This document shows positions 1-8,500 of a stretch of 10,347 bases of DNA, in pieces. Position 1 is the stretch's first letter; every line of letters starts with the position of its first letter. The notes beneath the pieces are model-generated. The model was not told where the DNA came from and searched no databases. It worked only from the letters and a program-made list of their open reading frames with translations. This DNA is from Planctomycetota bacterium (GTDB lineage Bacteria > Planctomycetota > Phycisphaerae > Sedimentisphaerales > Anaerohalosphaeraceae), in contig JAGHBX010000029.1 in the NCBI GenBank assembly GCA_021160785.1, forward strand, positions 1-10,347. The letters are read 5' to 3'. The position numbers and the translations under genes were made by a program.

Positions 1-681
1 TCTATTAACAGCATACTCCACGGATTTTGCCGTGTGTGCTTTGCATGACAGTCGAATGAGTTGAGCAACGTCCATAGGCTCCTTTGAAAGAGATTCCGCT
101 AATCGGAGGGCCACAAGAATCGAATCAACTGCTTCCTCTGTTTGATTGTTCTCAAGACGATGGATCGTCTCAAGGAAGAGCAATCGAACACAGATTGTAA
201 TTCCGTTCAGAGACATATTAAACGGCAATCCGTGCCCGTACTCCCATGGATACCGACAGTACTCCACGTGTGGCACTTTGTGAAGCAAGCTGAGACATTC
301 TTCATTTGAAGAAACATGCTCTGCAACGAGTAGTTTTTCTGTCTCGGGCAAGTGTATACCGCCTTTGGGCAATTCCCCACGCCCAATTGCAAACAACGCT
401 TGCGAGCTATCATCATCGGGCTCTTGATAAAGTCGCATTGCTTCGATAACTATGTCTGCTGCGTTTTCTGCGGTGTCTGGGATTGAATAGTATTCCTCCA
501 GTTCGGTGAATGTTACTGGATAGCCCTGGGCTCTTATGGCGTTTAGTCTGGAGTTTATCTTTGCTTTCAGGGTGATTCGGAAGATGACGAATGCGGTCAG
601 GGCGAGAAGGAGCAGAGTGATCGCGATTTGTCGTGCTCGCTTGTTGCGTAGGATTTTTGTTTTTTTGCCCGGCTCTGTCAT
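1..681 (-). CDS. Membrane-anchored hypothetical protein, 3' end outside window
   Basis: I do not recognise a named family. An open frame runs on the minus strand from the ATG at 681-679 to the left edge without a stop, giving 227 visible residues, so the C-terminus is missing. An in-frame TAA sits immediately before the ATG, which fixes it as the most upstream possible ATG; AAGG lies a few bases further upstream as a weak ribosome binding site. Residues 6-17 are rich in Lys and Arg and precede one hydrophobic segment at about 18-34 (IAITLLLLALTAFVIF), so the protein is probably a type II single-pass membrane protein with the rest outside the cytoplasm. The region after the anchor (VTFTELEEYY, then ENAADIVIEAMRLY) resembles membrane-anchored proteins of unknown function that I associate with planctomycetes. 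The remainder looks helical. Codon use changes around residues 80-90, with many more T-ending codons afterwards. It is transcribed away from the operon to its right. Confidence 0.75.
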   Translation of the reverse strand, partial: MTEPGKKTKILRNKRARQIAITLLLLALTAFVIFRITLKAKINSRLNAIRAQGYPVTFTELEEYYSIPDTAENAADIVIEAMRLYQEPDDDSSQALFAIGRGELPKGGIHLPETEKLLVAEHVSSNEECLSLLHKVPHVEYCRYPWEYGHGLPFNMSLNGITICVRLLFLETIHRLENNQTEEAVDSILVALRLAESLSKEPMDVAQLIRLSCKAHTAKSVEYAVNR

Positions 682-827
682 TTATGCCGCCTTGACGAGT
701 TTTCACTTTTTTTTTGCGTATGCGAACTTGAATTCTCGGCACAATCAATTGCTTATGTTATTTGGTGGGGCGGTAATGTCAAGTGTTTTTGGGAGTTGTC
801 GGGCTTTTTTGTGCGCCAAATGGGAGC

Positions 828-856
828 TTGTTTGAGTTGGTGATTTGGTGTAGAAT
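828..856 (+). promoter_or_regulatory. Possible sigma70-type promoter upstream of the three-gene operon
   Basis: TTGTTT at 828-833 and TAGAAT at 851-856 are separated by 17 bases. The -10 element matches the TATAAT consensus at five of six positions and the -35 element at three of six. It lies about 70 bases before the preferred start of the propeller gene. The surrounding divergent gap is T-rich, so a chance match is possible. No convincing promoter was found for the minus-strand gene. Confidence 0.3.
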
Positions 857-910
857 GTTGGTTTGTAGTGTGTGAGGTGGATTGAAAAGGCTGTTTTTGG
901 TTTATTTGCC

Positions 911-917
911 GGGAGAG
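911..917 (+). promoter_or_regulatory. Ribosome binding site that decides the propeller gene start
   Basis: GGGAGAG lies six bases before the ATG at 924. An in-frame TTG further upstream at 882 has only GAGGTGG one base away, which is too close. The ATG at 924 also puts a normal signal peptide at the N-terminus, so this site supports 924 as the start. Confidence 0.6.
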
Positions 918-923
918 TTGCAG

Positions 924-2171
924 ATGAGATTTATGGATGCGGTGTGTTTTACGGTGGTCGTGTTTTTTGTGTGCGTTGTTTCGGCTGCCGATGCGCAGGA
1001 GTGGACGCGGTTTCGCGGGCCTAACGGGCAGGGGGTCAGCAACGCCGCATCGATGCCCGTCAGGTGGACCGAGGGTGATTACGCATGGAAAATCAAGCTG
1101 CCCGGCGGCGGGCATTCTTCACCGATCATATGGGGGAATAAAGTTTTTGTCACCAGCGCCGACCAGAAAACCAGCAAAGGCTATCTGACGGCGATCAATG
1201 TCGCAGACGGCACAATCATCTGGCAGAAGGAATTCGAGCTGAGTTCCTATCGAGTCAACCGCCTCAACAGCTATGCCACCGGAACACCCAGCGTCGATGC
1301 CGATTGTGTTTATCTCCTGTGGCCGATGGAGGAGTCGAGTTTTCTGGTCGCGCTGGATCACGGCGGCGATGTAGTGTGGAAGCGGGATTTTGCAGGTGTA
1401 AAGACAGCGCACGGCCCCGGCAACTCGACGATGGTGGTAGCCGGTTCTGTTGTATTTGTTCACGAGCAGAGAGATACCGACGGCGCCGCCAGGGGCCAGT
1501 GGATCGCGGTGGATCGAAAGACCGGCAAAACCCGGTGGGCGATAGATCGAAAGAATACGACGAATGCTTCTTATATGACACCCTGTGTTTATCCTGAGGG
1601 TTCGGGCCGTCTGGTGTTCAACAGTTTTGCACACGGTATGACAGGCGTTGATTCCGCCGATGGAACTATCGTGTGGGAGGTGGAATCGGTATTTGAAAAG
1701 CGCGTGGTCAGTTCACCGGTAATTGCCGGCGACATCCTGCTGGGCAGCAGCGGGCAGGGCGGCGGAGGAAAGGCTTTGGTCGCGATCAAGGCCGGCGACA
1801 CTCCCAAAGTTGCCTATAAGCTTGAAGGCGCGCCTGCCGCTTATGTCCCTACATCGCTCTACAAAGACGGGCTGTTGTTTACGTACCATGACGGCGGCGA
1901 TGTCTGTTGTTTGCGAGCGGCAACGGGTGATATATTGTGGAGTAAAAAACCGGGCGGCAAATTCTACGGTTCGCCCGTCTGGGTGGCGGGCAGGTTGTAC
2001 TGCATTAATAGACAAGGACAGGTCGTCGTGCTCCGGGCGTCTGCGGAGTATGAATTGTTGGCGATAAACGATCTGGGCGAGATGAGCCACGCCACACCGG
2101 CGGTGGCGGGCGGCAGGATGTTCCTGCGGACATTTTCACACCTGGCCTGCGTCGGAGGAAAGGGCAAGTAG
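924..2171 (+). CDS. Secreted PQQ-like beta-propeller repeat protein
   Basis: The product is 415 residues. Residues 1-24 form a signal peptide, with a hydrophobic core at about 6-21 and likely cleavage after ADA, so the protein is exported to the periplasm or beyond. The mature part opens with EWTRFRGPNGQGV, an opening I know from planctomycete PQQ-binding-like propeller proteins. Seven blade motifs of the type A-x-D-x-x-x-G-x-x-x-W are visible at about residues 87, 140, 193, 239, 284, 327 and 367 (for example AINVADGTIIW and AVDRKTGKTRW), spaced 40-53 residues; the fifth and seventh are degenerate. BamB, the outer-membrane assembly lipoprotein, and quinoprotein dehydrogenases share this fold. 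No lipobox is seen, so it is not a typical BamB lipoprotein, and no residues prove that it binds PQQ. A scaffold or binding role is inferred. Its TAG stop abuts the ATG of the dipeptidase gene, which suggests translational coupling. Confidence 0.88.
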   Translation: MRFMDAVCFTVVVFFVCVVSAADAQEWTRFRGPNGQGVSNAASMPVRWTEGDYAWKIKLPGGGHSSPIIWGNKVFVTSADQKTSKGYLTAINVADGTIIWQKEFELSSYRVNRLNSYATGTPSVDADCVYLLWPMEESSFLVALDHGGDVVWKRDFAGVKTAHGPGNSTMVVAGSVVFVHEQRDTDGAARGQWIAVDRKTGKTRWAIDRKNTTNASYMTPCVYPEGSGRLVFNSFAHGMTGVDSADGTIVWEVESVFEKRVVSSPVIAGDILLGSSGQGGGGKALVAIKAGDTPKVAYKLEGAPAAYVPTSLYKDGLLFTYHDGGDVCCLRAATGDILWSKKPGGKFYGSPVWVAGRLYCINRQGQVVVLRASAEYELLAINDLGEMSHATPAVAGGRMFLRTFSHLACVGGKGK

Positions 2172-3596
2172 ATGACTTCGAAATGCTCGTCAATTCGTTC
2201 TTTGTCTGTAGTTGTGGTTTGTGGGCTGGTTTTTGTGATCGGTGTGTTGCCGGCTTATGCGTGTTATACTGTTGTCGTGGGGCGGGATGTTTCCGTTGAC
2301 GGGTCGGTACTGGTGGGGCACAACGAGCAGAATACCGGCAAGCGGTTCATCAACTTCCGGAAGGTTCCGCGTTTGAAATACGACGCCGGCGCCGTCGTCG
2401 ATCTGCGGGCCGGCGGCCATATCTCGCAGGTCAAAGAGACGCATGCTTTTCTGTGGTCGGAGAATCCGGGTATACCATTTAGCGATTCCTATATGAACGA
2501 GCATGGCGTTGTCGTCGTTACGGACGGCTGTCCCGACCGCGGCGAGGATCTGGACAGGCTCGAATCGCAGGGCCGGCTTCGCGATGGCGGTATCGGATAT
2601 ATGCTGCGGCGGCTGGTTGTCGAGCGTGCCAAAACGGCACGGCAGGGGGTCCAAATCGCCGGTGGTATTATTGACGAGGTGGGCTACTGTTCCAGCAGGA
2701 CTCTCGTTATCGCCGATGCGAAGGAGGGCTGGCTGTTGTCGATGACGCGCGGCAGGCAGTGGGTCGCCCGGCGTGTACCGGACGACAAGGTTGTGGTCCT
2801 GCCGAATGTCTACATCATCAATGAGGTCAATTTGAGCGACAATGCCAATTTTCTCGCTTCGGAGAACCTGGTCGATTATGCCGTGGAGAAGGGGTGGTGG
2901 CCGGCGGGCAAAACGCCCTTTGTATTCTCAAAGGCATACAGCCGACCGAGAGAGGTCTTCATGGACCCGCGGCAGTGGCGGGGGCAGTGTATGGTGATGG
3001 GTGCAGAGATTTTGCGTGAGCCGGATAGGCAGTTGCCTTTTGCCGTTAAACCAGCAAAGAAGCTGGCGGTGAAGGATGTCATCGGTATATTGCGAAACCA
3101 TAAAGATGTGGCGATTTGCAAAGATGTGACGCAGGAAGGTTTGGTCTTTCAACTTCGCGAGTATCTACCGCCGGAGATCGGATGTGTGTACTGGCGAACA
3201 TCCGGCGAGCCGTGTACGAGCGTTCTGACGCCATGGTATTGCGGCATTACTAAGACCCCGAAGGAATACTACAAGCCCGTGGGTGTGCGGAAGCAGCTTA
3301 CATTGGAGCATCATTTTTCGGATACGCCGGGCAAGTTTGGCGCTGACAGCAATCTTGCATGGTGGGTCTTCAAGAAGATGCAGGACCGTATCAATGCCCG
3401 CGGTGAAGAAGCCTCCGACGCCAACCGGATGTTATGGGACAGCTTCGAGGCGGAACTTTTCACCCGGCAGCCGGTCGTCGAAGAAAAAGCGCTTGATCTC
3501 TACAAAAAGGACGCCTCTCTGGCAGCGAGTTATTTGACGGAATATTGCGGCCGGGTAGCACGAAAGACGCTGGCGGAGGCGGCAAAGCGGCAGTGA
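2172..3596 (+). CDS. Secreted C69-family dipeptidase (Ntn hydrolase)
   Basis: The product is 474 residues, within the usual range for peptidase family C69 (PepD-like dipeptidases), which cleave dipeptides using an N-terminal cysteine nucleophile. Residues 1-30 are a signal peptide with a hydrophobic core at about 12-27, ending in AYA. The next residues, CYTVVVGRDVSVDGSVLVGHNE (Cys31 onward), form the conserved family start. Further family features are NEHGVVVVTDG near 109-119, a segment around 170-215 containing RQWVARRVPDD and the Asn-Val-Tyr-Ile stretch starting at Asn212, and a C-terminal helical part with Trp-rich sequence. The ATG directly follows the TAG of the propeller gene; GGAGGAAAGG at 2154-2163 is a strong ribosome binding site within the end of that gene. 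A periplasmic or surface location is inferred from the signal peptide. The exact substrates cannot be read from the sequence. Confidence 0.9.
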   Translation: MTSKCSSIRSLSVVVVCGLVFVIGVLPAYACYTVVVGRDVSVDGSVLVGHNEQNTGKRFINFRKVPRLKYDAGAVVDLRAGGHISQVKETHAFLWSENPGIPFSDSYMNEHGVVVVTDGCPDRGEDLDRLESQGRLRDGGIGYMLRRLVVERAKTARQGVQIAGGIIDEVGYCSSRTLVIADAKEGWLLSMTRGRQWVARRVPDDKVVVLPNVYIINEVNLSDNANFLASENLVDYAVEKGWWPAGKTPFVFSKAYSRPREVFMDPRQWRGQCMVMGAEILREPDRQLPFAVKPAKKLAVKDVIGILRNHKDVAICKDVTQEGLVFQLREYLPPEIGCVYWRTSGEPCTSVLTPWYCGITKTPKEYYKPVGVRKQLTLEHHFSDTPGKFGADSNLAWWVFKKMQDRINARGEEASDANRMLWDSFEAELFTRQPVVEEKALDLYKKDASLAASYLTEYCGRVARKTLAEAAKRQ

Positions 3597-3610
3597 GGCA
3601 CAGCGAACGG

Positions 3611-5305
3611 ATGGTAAACAACGCGACTTCGGGACAACCCAACAGGATATTTTCCAAAATAACGGTTTCCGTGGTTGTATTCAGCGTCATCTGCTTTCTT
3701 GCATCCCGCTTGTCGGGTCCCGGACAGCAGGGCAGATGGTGCAGTATCGTTCCGCCGGTCCTTGCAATCTTTCTGGCGTTTCTCACCCGGCGTGTCATAC
3801 TCAGCCTCGGCGTCGCCTTTGTAGTCGGCAGCCTGCTGATCCAAGTGCCCGAGGCGCCGCTAGTTGTCGGCTCGTGGTTCGACGGATTCCAGACCGCCGG
3901 CGTGTTAGCGGTTGGGACGATCACCGATCCGGGCAACCTGAAAATCCTTGCGTTTATCCCGCCCGTCTTTGTGATGATCGAACTGATAATCGCGTCGGGC
4001 GGTTTTAACGGTGTGATCCTCTGGCTGCTCAAGTGGGTGAAGGGAAAAAAGACCGCACAGGCGCAGACGGCGATCTTAGGGATTTTGTGCTTTATCGACG
4101 ATTACGCCAACGCGATCATCGTCGGCTCGATGATGCAGCCGATAACGGATCGCTTTGGGATCAGCCGGGAGAAATTAGCCTTTATTGTCGATGCGACCAG
4201 TGCGCCGATTTCCGGTCTTGCGGTAGTGAGTACATGGATCGCGATGGAGGTGGGTCTGTTCGCAAGCGTCTCGACTGATTTGGGCTTTGGCAGGAGCGGC
4301 TATTCGATGTTCTTCGATGCGCTGGCTTTTCGCTTCTACTGCTTTTTTATGATTATGTTTGTTTTTGTCAATATTTTTTCAGGGCGGGACTTTGGTCCGA
4401 TGAAAAAGGCCCAGGACTCTGCCGTTAATCCGAATGAGGATGGGGGGAAGTTTTCGCTGAAGGTTAAGGGCAGGGCTGCAAATGCTCTTGTTCCTTTAGG
4501 GGGCTTTTTGCTGTTTCATTTCACGGGTTTGTGGTTTGACGGAGGGGGGCGCGCAAAGCTGCTTGACGGCAGGTCTTTTGTGAGTTGGAGTTACTGGCAG
4601 GATGTGATCGGTAATTCTCATAACAGCACAGTTGTTCTTGCGTTTGCGGCGTTGTTTGGCCTTATATTGGCGTTGTTGTGCGGTTTGATTTCGCGGTCAC
4701 TGCAATCCAGAGCAATTGTGCGGTGTTTCTGGAACGGGTTAAAGCGTACGCTATTGCCTTCGTGTATTCTTCTTTTGGCATGGTCGCTAAAGGGCTGTTG
4801 CGATGCCCTGGAGACGGGAGCGTTTTTGACCGAGCTGCTTGCCGGCCGGGTCTCACCGTTTGCATACCCGGCGATCCTGTTTCTGGTCGCCTCAATCACT
4901 TCGTTCGCCACCGGTACGAGTTGGGGGACGATGGCGATTCTGATTCCCACTGCGATTCCTATCGCCTTTGCACTGGACGGGGAGACTTACGGGCTGACCA
5001 CAATGATAAGCCTGGGAGCGGTGTTGGACGGGGCAATCTTCGGCGATCACTGTTCGCCGATTTCGGACACCACAATCATCAGTTCAATGTCTTCCAACTG
5101 CAACCTCATGCAGCACGTTCGCACGCAGCTTCCGTACAGTCTGTTCGTTGCCGTCGTTGCCATTGCGTGCGGCTATATCCCGGCGGTCTTCGGCCTGGCG
5201 TGGATATGGAGCGTTCTCCTGGCGGCAACGGTGACAATCGCTGCGTTTGCCGTGCCTGCCATGATGAAACAACCTGCGACACCTGCCGATGACTTGCGCG
5301 ATTAA
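3611..5305 (+). CDS. NhaC-family Na+/H+ antiporter
   Basis: The product is 564 residues with about a dozen hydrophobic membrane segments, so it belongs in the inner membrane. Family marks of NhaC-type antiporters are clear: CFIDDYAN at 160-167, SFATGTSWGTM at 431-441 and GDHCSPISDTTIISS at 478-492. NhaC-type proteins exchange sodium for protons; relatives such as MleN also move organic anions, so the substrate here is open. There is a longer polar loop at about 255-285 (FGPMKKAQ to KVKGR). The start is uncertain. ATG 3611 begins 14 bases after the dipeptidase stop, but its best Shine-Dalgarno match, GAGG at 3595-3598, is 12 bases away. GTG 3593 and TTG 3545 are in frame and overlap the dipeptidase gene. 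The first membrane segment lies after all three, so function is unaffected. Close spacing makes this the third gene of the operon. Confidence 0.92.
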   Translation: MVNNATSGQPNRIFSKITVSVVVFSVICFLASRLSGPGQQGRWCSIVPPVLAIFLAFLTRRVILSLGVAFVVGSLLIQVPEAPLVVGSWFDGFQTAGVLAVGTITDPGNLKILAFIPPVFVMIELIIASGGFNGVILWLLKWVKGKKTAQAQTAILGILCFIDDYANAIIVGSMMQPITDRFGISREKLAFIVDATSAPISGLAVVSTWIAMEVGLFASVSTDLGFGRSGYSMFFDALAFRFYCFFMIMFVFVNIFSGRDFGPMKKAQDSAVNPNEDGGKFSLKVKGRAANALVPLGGFLLFHFTGLWFDGGGRAKLLDGRSFVSWSYWQDVIGNSHNSTVVLAFAALFGLILALLCGLISRSLQSRAIVRCFWNGLKRTLLPSCILLLAWSLKGCCDALETGAFLTELLAGRVSPFAYPAILFLVASITSFATGTSWGTMAILIPTAIPIAFALDGETYGLTTMISLGAVLDGAIFGDHCSPISDTTIISSMSSNCNLMQHVRTQLPYSLFVAVVAIACGYIPAVFGLAWIWSVLLAATVTIAAFAVPAMMKQPATPADDLRD

Positions 5306-5311
5306 CTTACC

Positions 5312-5478
5312 ATGGCACGGGCGGTGCTGGAAAGCTCGTCGCCGTGAATGCTGTATGACATCCACGCCACAGCGGGCGGCAGCACCAGTACATCCGCATC
5401 GATCTCGTCAACTACAGCGACATACTCGTGCCAGACTCGTTTCTGTCTTGCAGCAAGGCACTTTTTATGGTACAATAA
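5312..5478 (+). pseudogene. Possible frame-broken coding remnant in the intergenic gap
   Basis: No intact gene is visible between 5306 and 5542, but the first 170 bases look coding-like in more than one frame. From ATG 5312 a frame reads MARAVLESSSP and stops at 5345-5347, then resumes at ATG 5348 as MLYDIH. About 20 bases later the frame one base back reads QYIRIDLVNYSDILVPDSFL, with nearly all codons ending in C or G, until a TAA at 5476-5478. This would fit a decayed gene with a nonsense change and a frameshift. I do not recognise the family, and a chance resemblance is quite possible. Confidence 0.22.
5448..5476 (+). promoter_or_regulatory. Possible sigma70-type promoter for the giant CotH gene
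   Basis: TTGCAG at 5448-5453 and TACAAT at 5471-5476 are spaced by exactly 17 bases. The -10 element matches TATAAT at five of six positions; the -35 element matches at three of six. It lies about 65 bases before the preferred start codon and suggests that the giant gene is transcribed apart from the operon. No clear intrinsic terminator was found between the antiporter stop and this site. Confidence 0.38.
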
Positions 5479-5536
5479 TTTGTATACGAGTAGTATTTAT
5501 GTGGACGTGTAGTTATAGTCACATCAGATGGGCGCC

Positions 5537-5542
5537 AAGAGG
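5537..5542 (+). promoter_or_regulatory. Ribosome binding site candidate at the giant gene
   Basis: AAGAGG abuts the ATG at 5543 but lies nine bases before an in-frame GTG at 5552, the better spacing. ATG 5528 is also in frame but has no visible site. Translation may therefore start at GTG 5552, which would remove three residues from the signal peptide without changing its character. Confidence 0.4.
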
Positions 5543-8500
5543 ATGCTAAAGGTGAAAGTTCGAAATGTTGTGTTAATACCGATGCTCATGTGCGCGGCGC
5601 TTTGTAGTCCGCTGTTTGCGGCCCTGCCCGGTGGTAATGGTGGAAGAGACACTGTTGAAGCTCTGGTTCCTGGTGGTGTATATCTGGACTTTGTGGCTGC
5701 TGGTGCAGGTTACACAAACGGGAGTCTTACTGTTACTACCGACGCTACGGACTGGGGTTTTCCCGATAGCAGTGATAACAGTTTCCATGTCAATGGAGAT
5801 TGTTATGACAGTAAGGGTCACACTGCCTCCGATTTCATAGCTACTATTTCAGGTCTTGACAGTGGAGTATCTTATGAGATATATCTTTTAGCTTTTCATG
5901 ATGGTGTCAGCTATGGTTATGCATGGGGACTCACCTCGGCATCGGAAAATGTAATAGCCGTGACGGTACCAAAAGATGGAATAAATACTTTAGGCGTCCC
6001 CTCAGGTACTAAAGGGTCATATTTGTGGCTGCTTCGGCCGGAGGCGTTTCAGGCAAGTGTTGCAGGTGAGATTGTTTTCCATTTTGGTCTGGGTGGTGGT
6101 AGAACACATTTTGATGGTGTTCTTATGCTACCGGTCGGCCCGCCCTCCAATCAGCCGCCGAATGTCAATGCCGGAGACGATCAGCAGGTTACTTTGCCGA
6201 TTCATACCGTAATAATGGATGCCGCCGTAACGGACGACGGCATGGGCGATCCGGATGGCTATCTGGCCTGGCAATGGTCGCAGGTAAGCGGACCAAAAGA
6301 CGTTGAGTTTGAGCTCGATGTCAACGAAAAAAATCCCACGGTAAGATTCCCCCTGGATGGAGCGGGCGTCTATGTTCTAAGACTCACCGCCACCGACGGA
6401 GCACTGGATGATTTCGACGAAATAACCATAACGGTTAACACGTCAACTTGCCCGTTAGGCGACTTGAGTGGCAATTGCCTGGTAGACGGTGAGGATTTAA
6501 TGATTCTCGGCCTGCAGTGGCTGGACAATCCCGGCGGCAGCGCCGACCTCACAGGTGACGATACTGTCGATAATAAAGATTATGCGTGGGTGGTGGGCGA
6601 TTGGCAAAAAAACTGGCAGACCGGTGCGGTGCAGGTATCGATCTACCCCGTCAAGGCGCGAGGAGACGGCGCCCAGTGGCGTGTTGACAGCGGAAGCTGG
6701 CGCAACCACGACTACATAGAATCCGGCATTCCAACCGGCACGCACACGGTGGAGTTCGCAAGCATCGCCGACTGGGACAAACCGAATGACCAGGTAGTGG
6801 AGGTGACATACGGCGAGATTGCCCCGGCAACCGGAACCTACATCGAACATACCGGCTCTTTGCGGGTCAATATCTCACCGCCGGATGTCCTGCCGACGGC
6901 AAAATGGCGCCGAATGGGCGAGACTACATGGCGGGACAGCGGCAGCACGGAAAATGATGTCCCGGCCGGGCCTCAATACGTGGAGTTCACTCTTGTCACC
7001 GGCTGGCGGGCGCCGGGTACGACTGAGGTAGGCATTGAAAAGGATACACAGGAAGCCCTGAATGCGACATACGTTCAACTGGGCGATACTACCCTGCGTA
7101 TCAATGAGTTTATGGCAACCAATTCCTATACGCCGGCAGTGAGTCCTCTTAATATCTTCACCCACTATGAAGATTTGCCTGGCGTCGAGGTGCATCCCGA
7201 CTGGATCGAGCTTTACAACACCGATCCCGCCCCGGTCAGCCTTGAAGGATGGTATCTGACCGACAGCAGGAACGATCTGCAGAAATGGCGTTTCCCGGCG
7301 GGGGTTTCGATTGCCGCCAACGGGTACCTGGTTCTATTCGCCTCGAACAAGGAGCAGATCGGTTATCCGACCAACTACCCCTTCGTCGACTACGACGGCG
7401 TGCTTCATACGAATTTCGAGCTTGACGGCGGCGGAGAATATCTGGCGCTGGTGTGGCCGGACGGCTTAACGATTGCCCATGAATATGATGAGTATCCCAA
7501 ACAGCGAGGCCTGATTTCCTACGGTATCGCAAGCGACGAAAATCCGGGGTATCTGTTGAGCCCCACTCCCGGCACGCGGGCGAGCAACAGATGGGCCGGC
7601 GCCGCCAACAGTGCAAGGTATCTCGGTGTTGTGGCGGACACCCAGTTTAGCCATGACAGGGGATTCTATGATTCGCCGTTTGATGTGACAATCTCGTGCG
7701 CAACGAGCGGGGCGGAAATTTACTATACAACGGATGGTTCCGAGCCTTCGCAATCAAGTTCTTTGTATGCGAGTCCGATCAACATTTCCACAACGACGTG
7801 CCTGAGAGCTGCTGCCTTTAAGACAAACTGGCTTGAGACTAATGTCGACACGCAGACTTACATCTTCCTCGGCGATGTGTTGAATCAGGACGGCGACGGA
7901 TTTCCCGACAACTGGGGGCATGCCGGTGCTGATTATGAGATGGACCCCCAGGTTGTGGGTCCTTACAGTGCGACGATCAAGGATGATTTGCTTTCCATCG
8001 CCACGATGTCTCTTGTGATGGATGTGGACGGCTGGTTCGATCCCAGTACAGGAATCTACACGAATGCAAGTGTTGCCGATGCACAAGCATGGCAGAGGCA
8101 TGTTTCGGTGGAATTCATCGACCCCGTCGGCAGTGACGATTTTCAGCTCAATGCCGGCGTCCAGATTCAGGGCGGCAGCAGCACGGGCAACTGGAAATCG
8201 GACAAGCTCTCCATGCGCCTCAAGTTCAAGGGAGGATACGTTCCCAGCAACCTGAACTATCCTCTGTTCGGCGCCGATGCCGCCGCCAGCTTCAATTCGC
8301 TTATTCTCGACGCTCGGCTGAACAACGTGTGGAACTACGGCAACAATGATGGACAACGACGAATAGCTCAGTATACCCGGGATCAGTACGTCGCGGATAT
8401 CCAAAACGCCATGGGCGGCTTTGCGCCTTATGGCAGACATGTCCATTTGTATATCAACGGTTTGTACTGGGGGCTGTATAATCTCCACGAAAGACCCGAC

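Noticed and set aside
413..748. A 111-codon minus-strand frame rich in Arg, Lys and His
   Set aside because: It overlaps the membrane-anchored gene on the same strand in another frame and has the biased composition of a shadow frame, with no anchor or recognisable motif.
882..923. TTG at 882 as an upstream start for the propeller gene
   Set aside because: Its purine-rich stretch is only one base away, and using it would put 14 extra residues before an otherwise ordinary signal peptide. ATG 924 has a well-spaced GGGAGAG.
3545..3610. TTG at 3545 as the antiporter start
   Set aside because: It has no ribosome binding site, would overlap the dipeptidase gene by about 50 bases, and adds a Gly-rich non-membrane stretch (AGGGGKAAV) that looks like out-of-frame dipeptidase sequence.
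4320..4385. T-rich stretch inside the antiporter gene as a possible insertion or foreign segment
   Set aside because: It encodes a Phe/Met/Val-rich membrane segment in an unbroken frame, which explains the T content.
5315..5347. CACGG...CCGTG inverted repeat after the antiporter stop as a terminator
   Set aside because: The stem is only five base pairs with a loop of more than 20 bases and no T-run follows.
7880..7918. NQDGDGFPDNWG as a separate calcium-binding domain
   Set aside because: The stretch occupies the usual linker before CotH domains in this type of protein, where GFP-x-x-W followed by DYxMDP is common; a single Asp-rich loop is not enough to call an independent domain.
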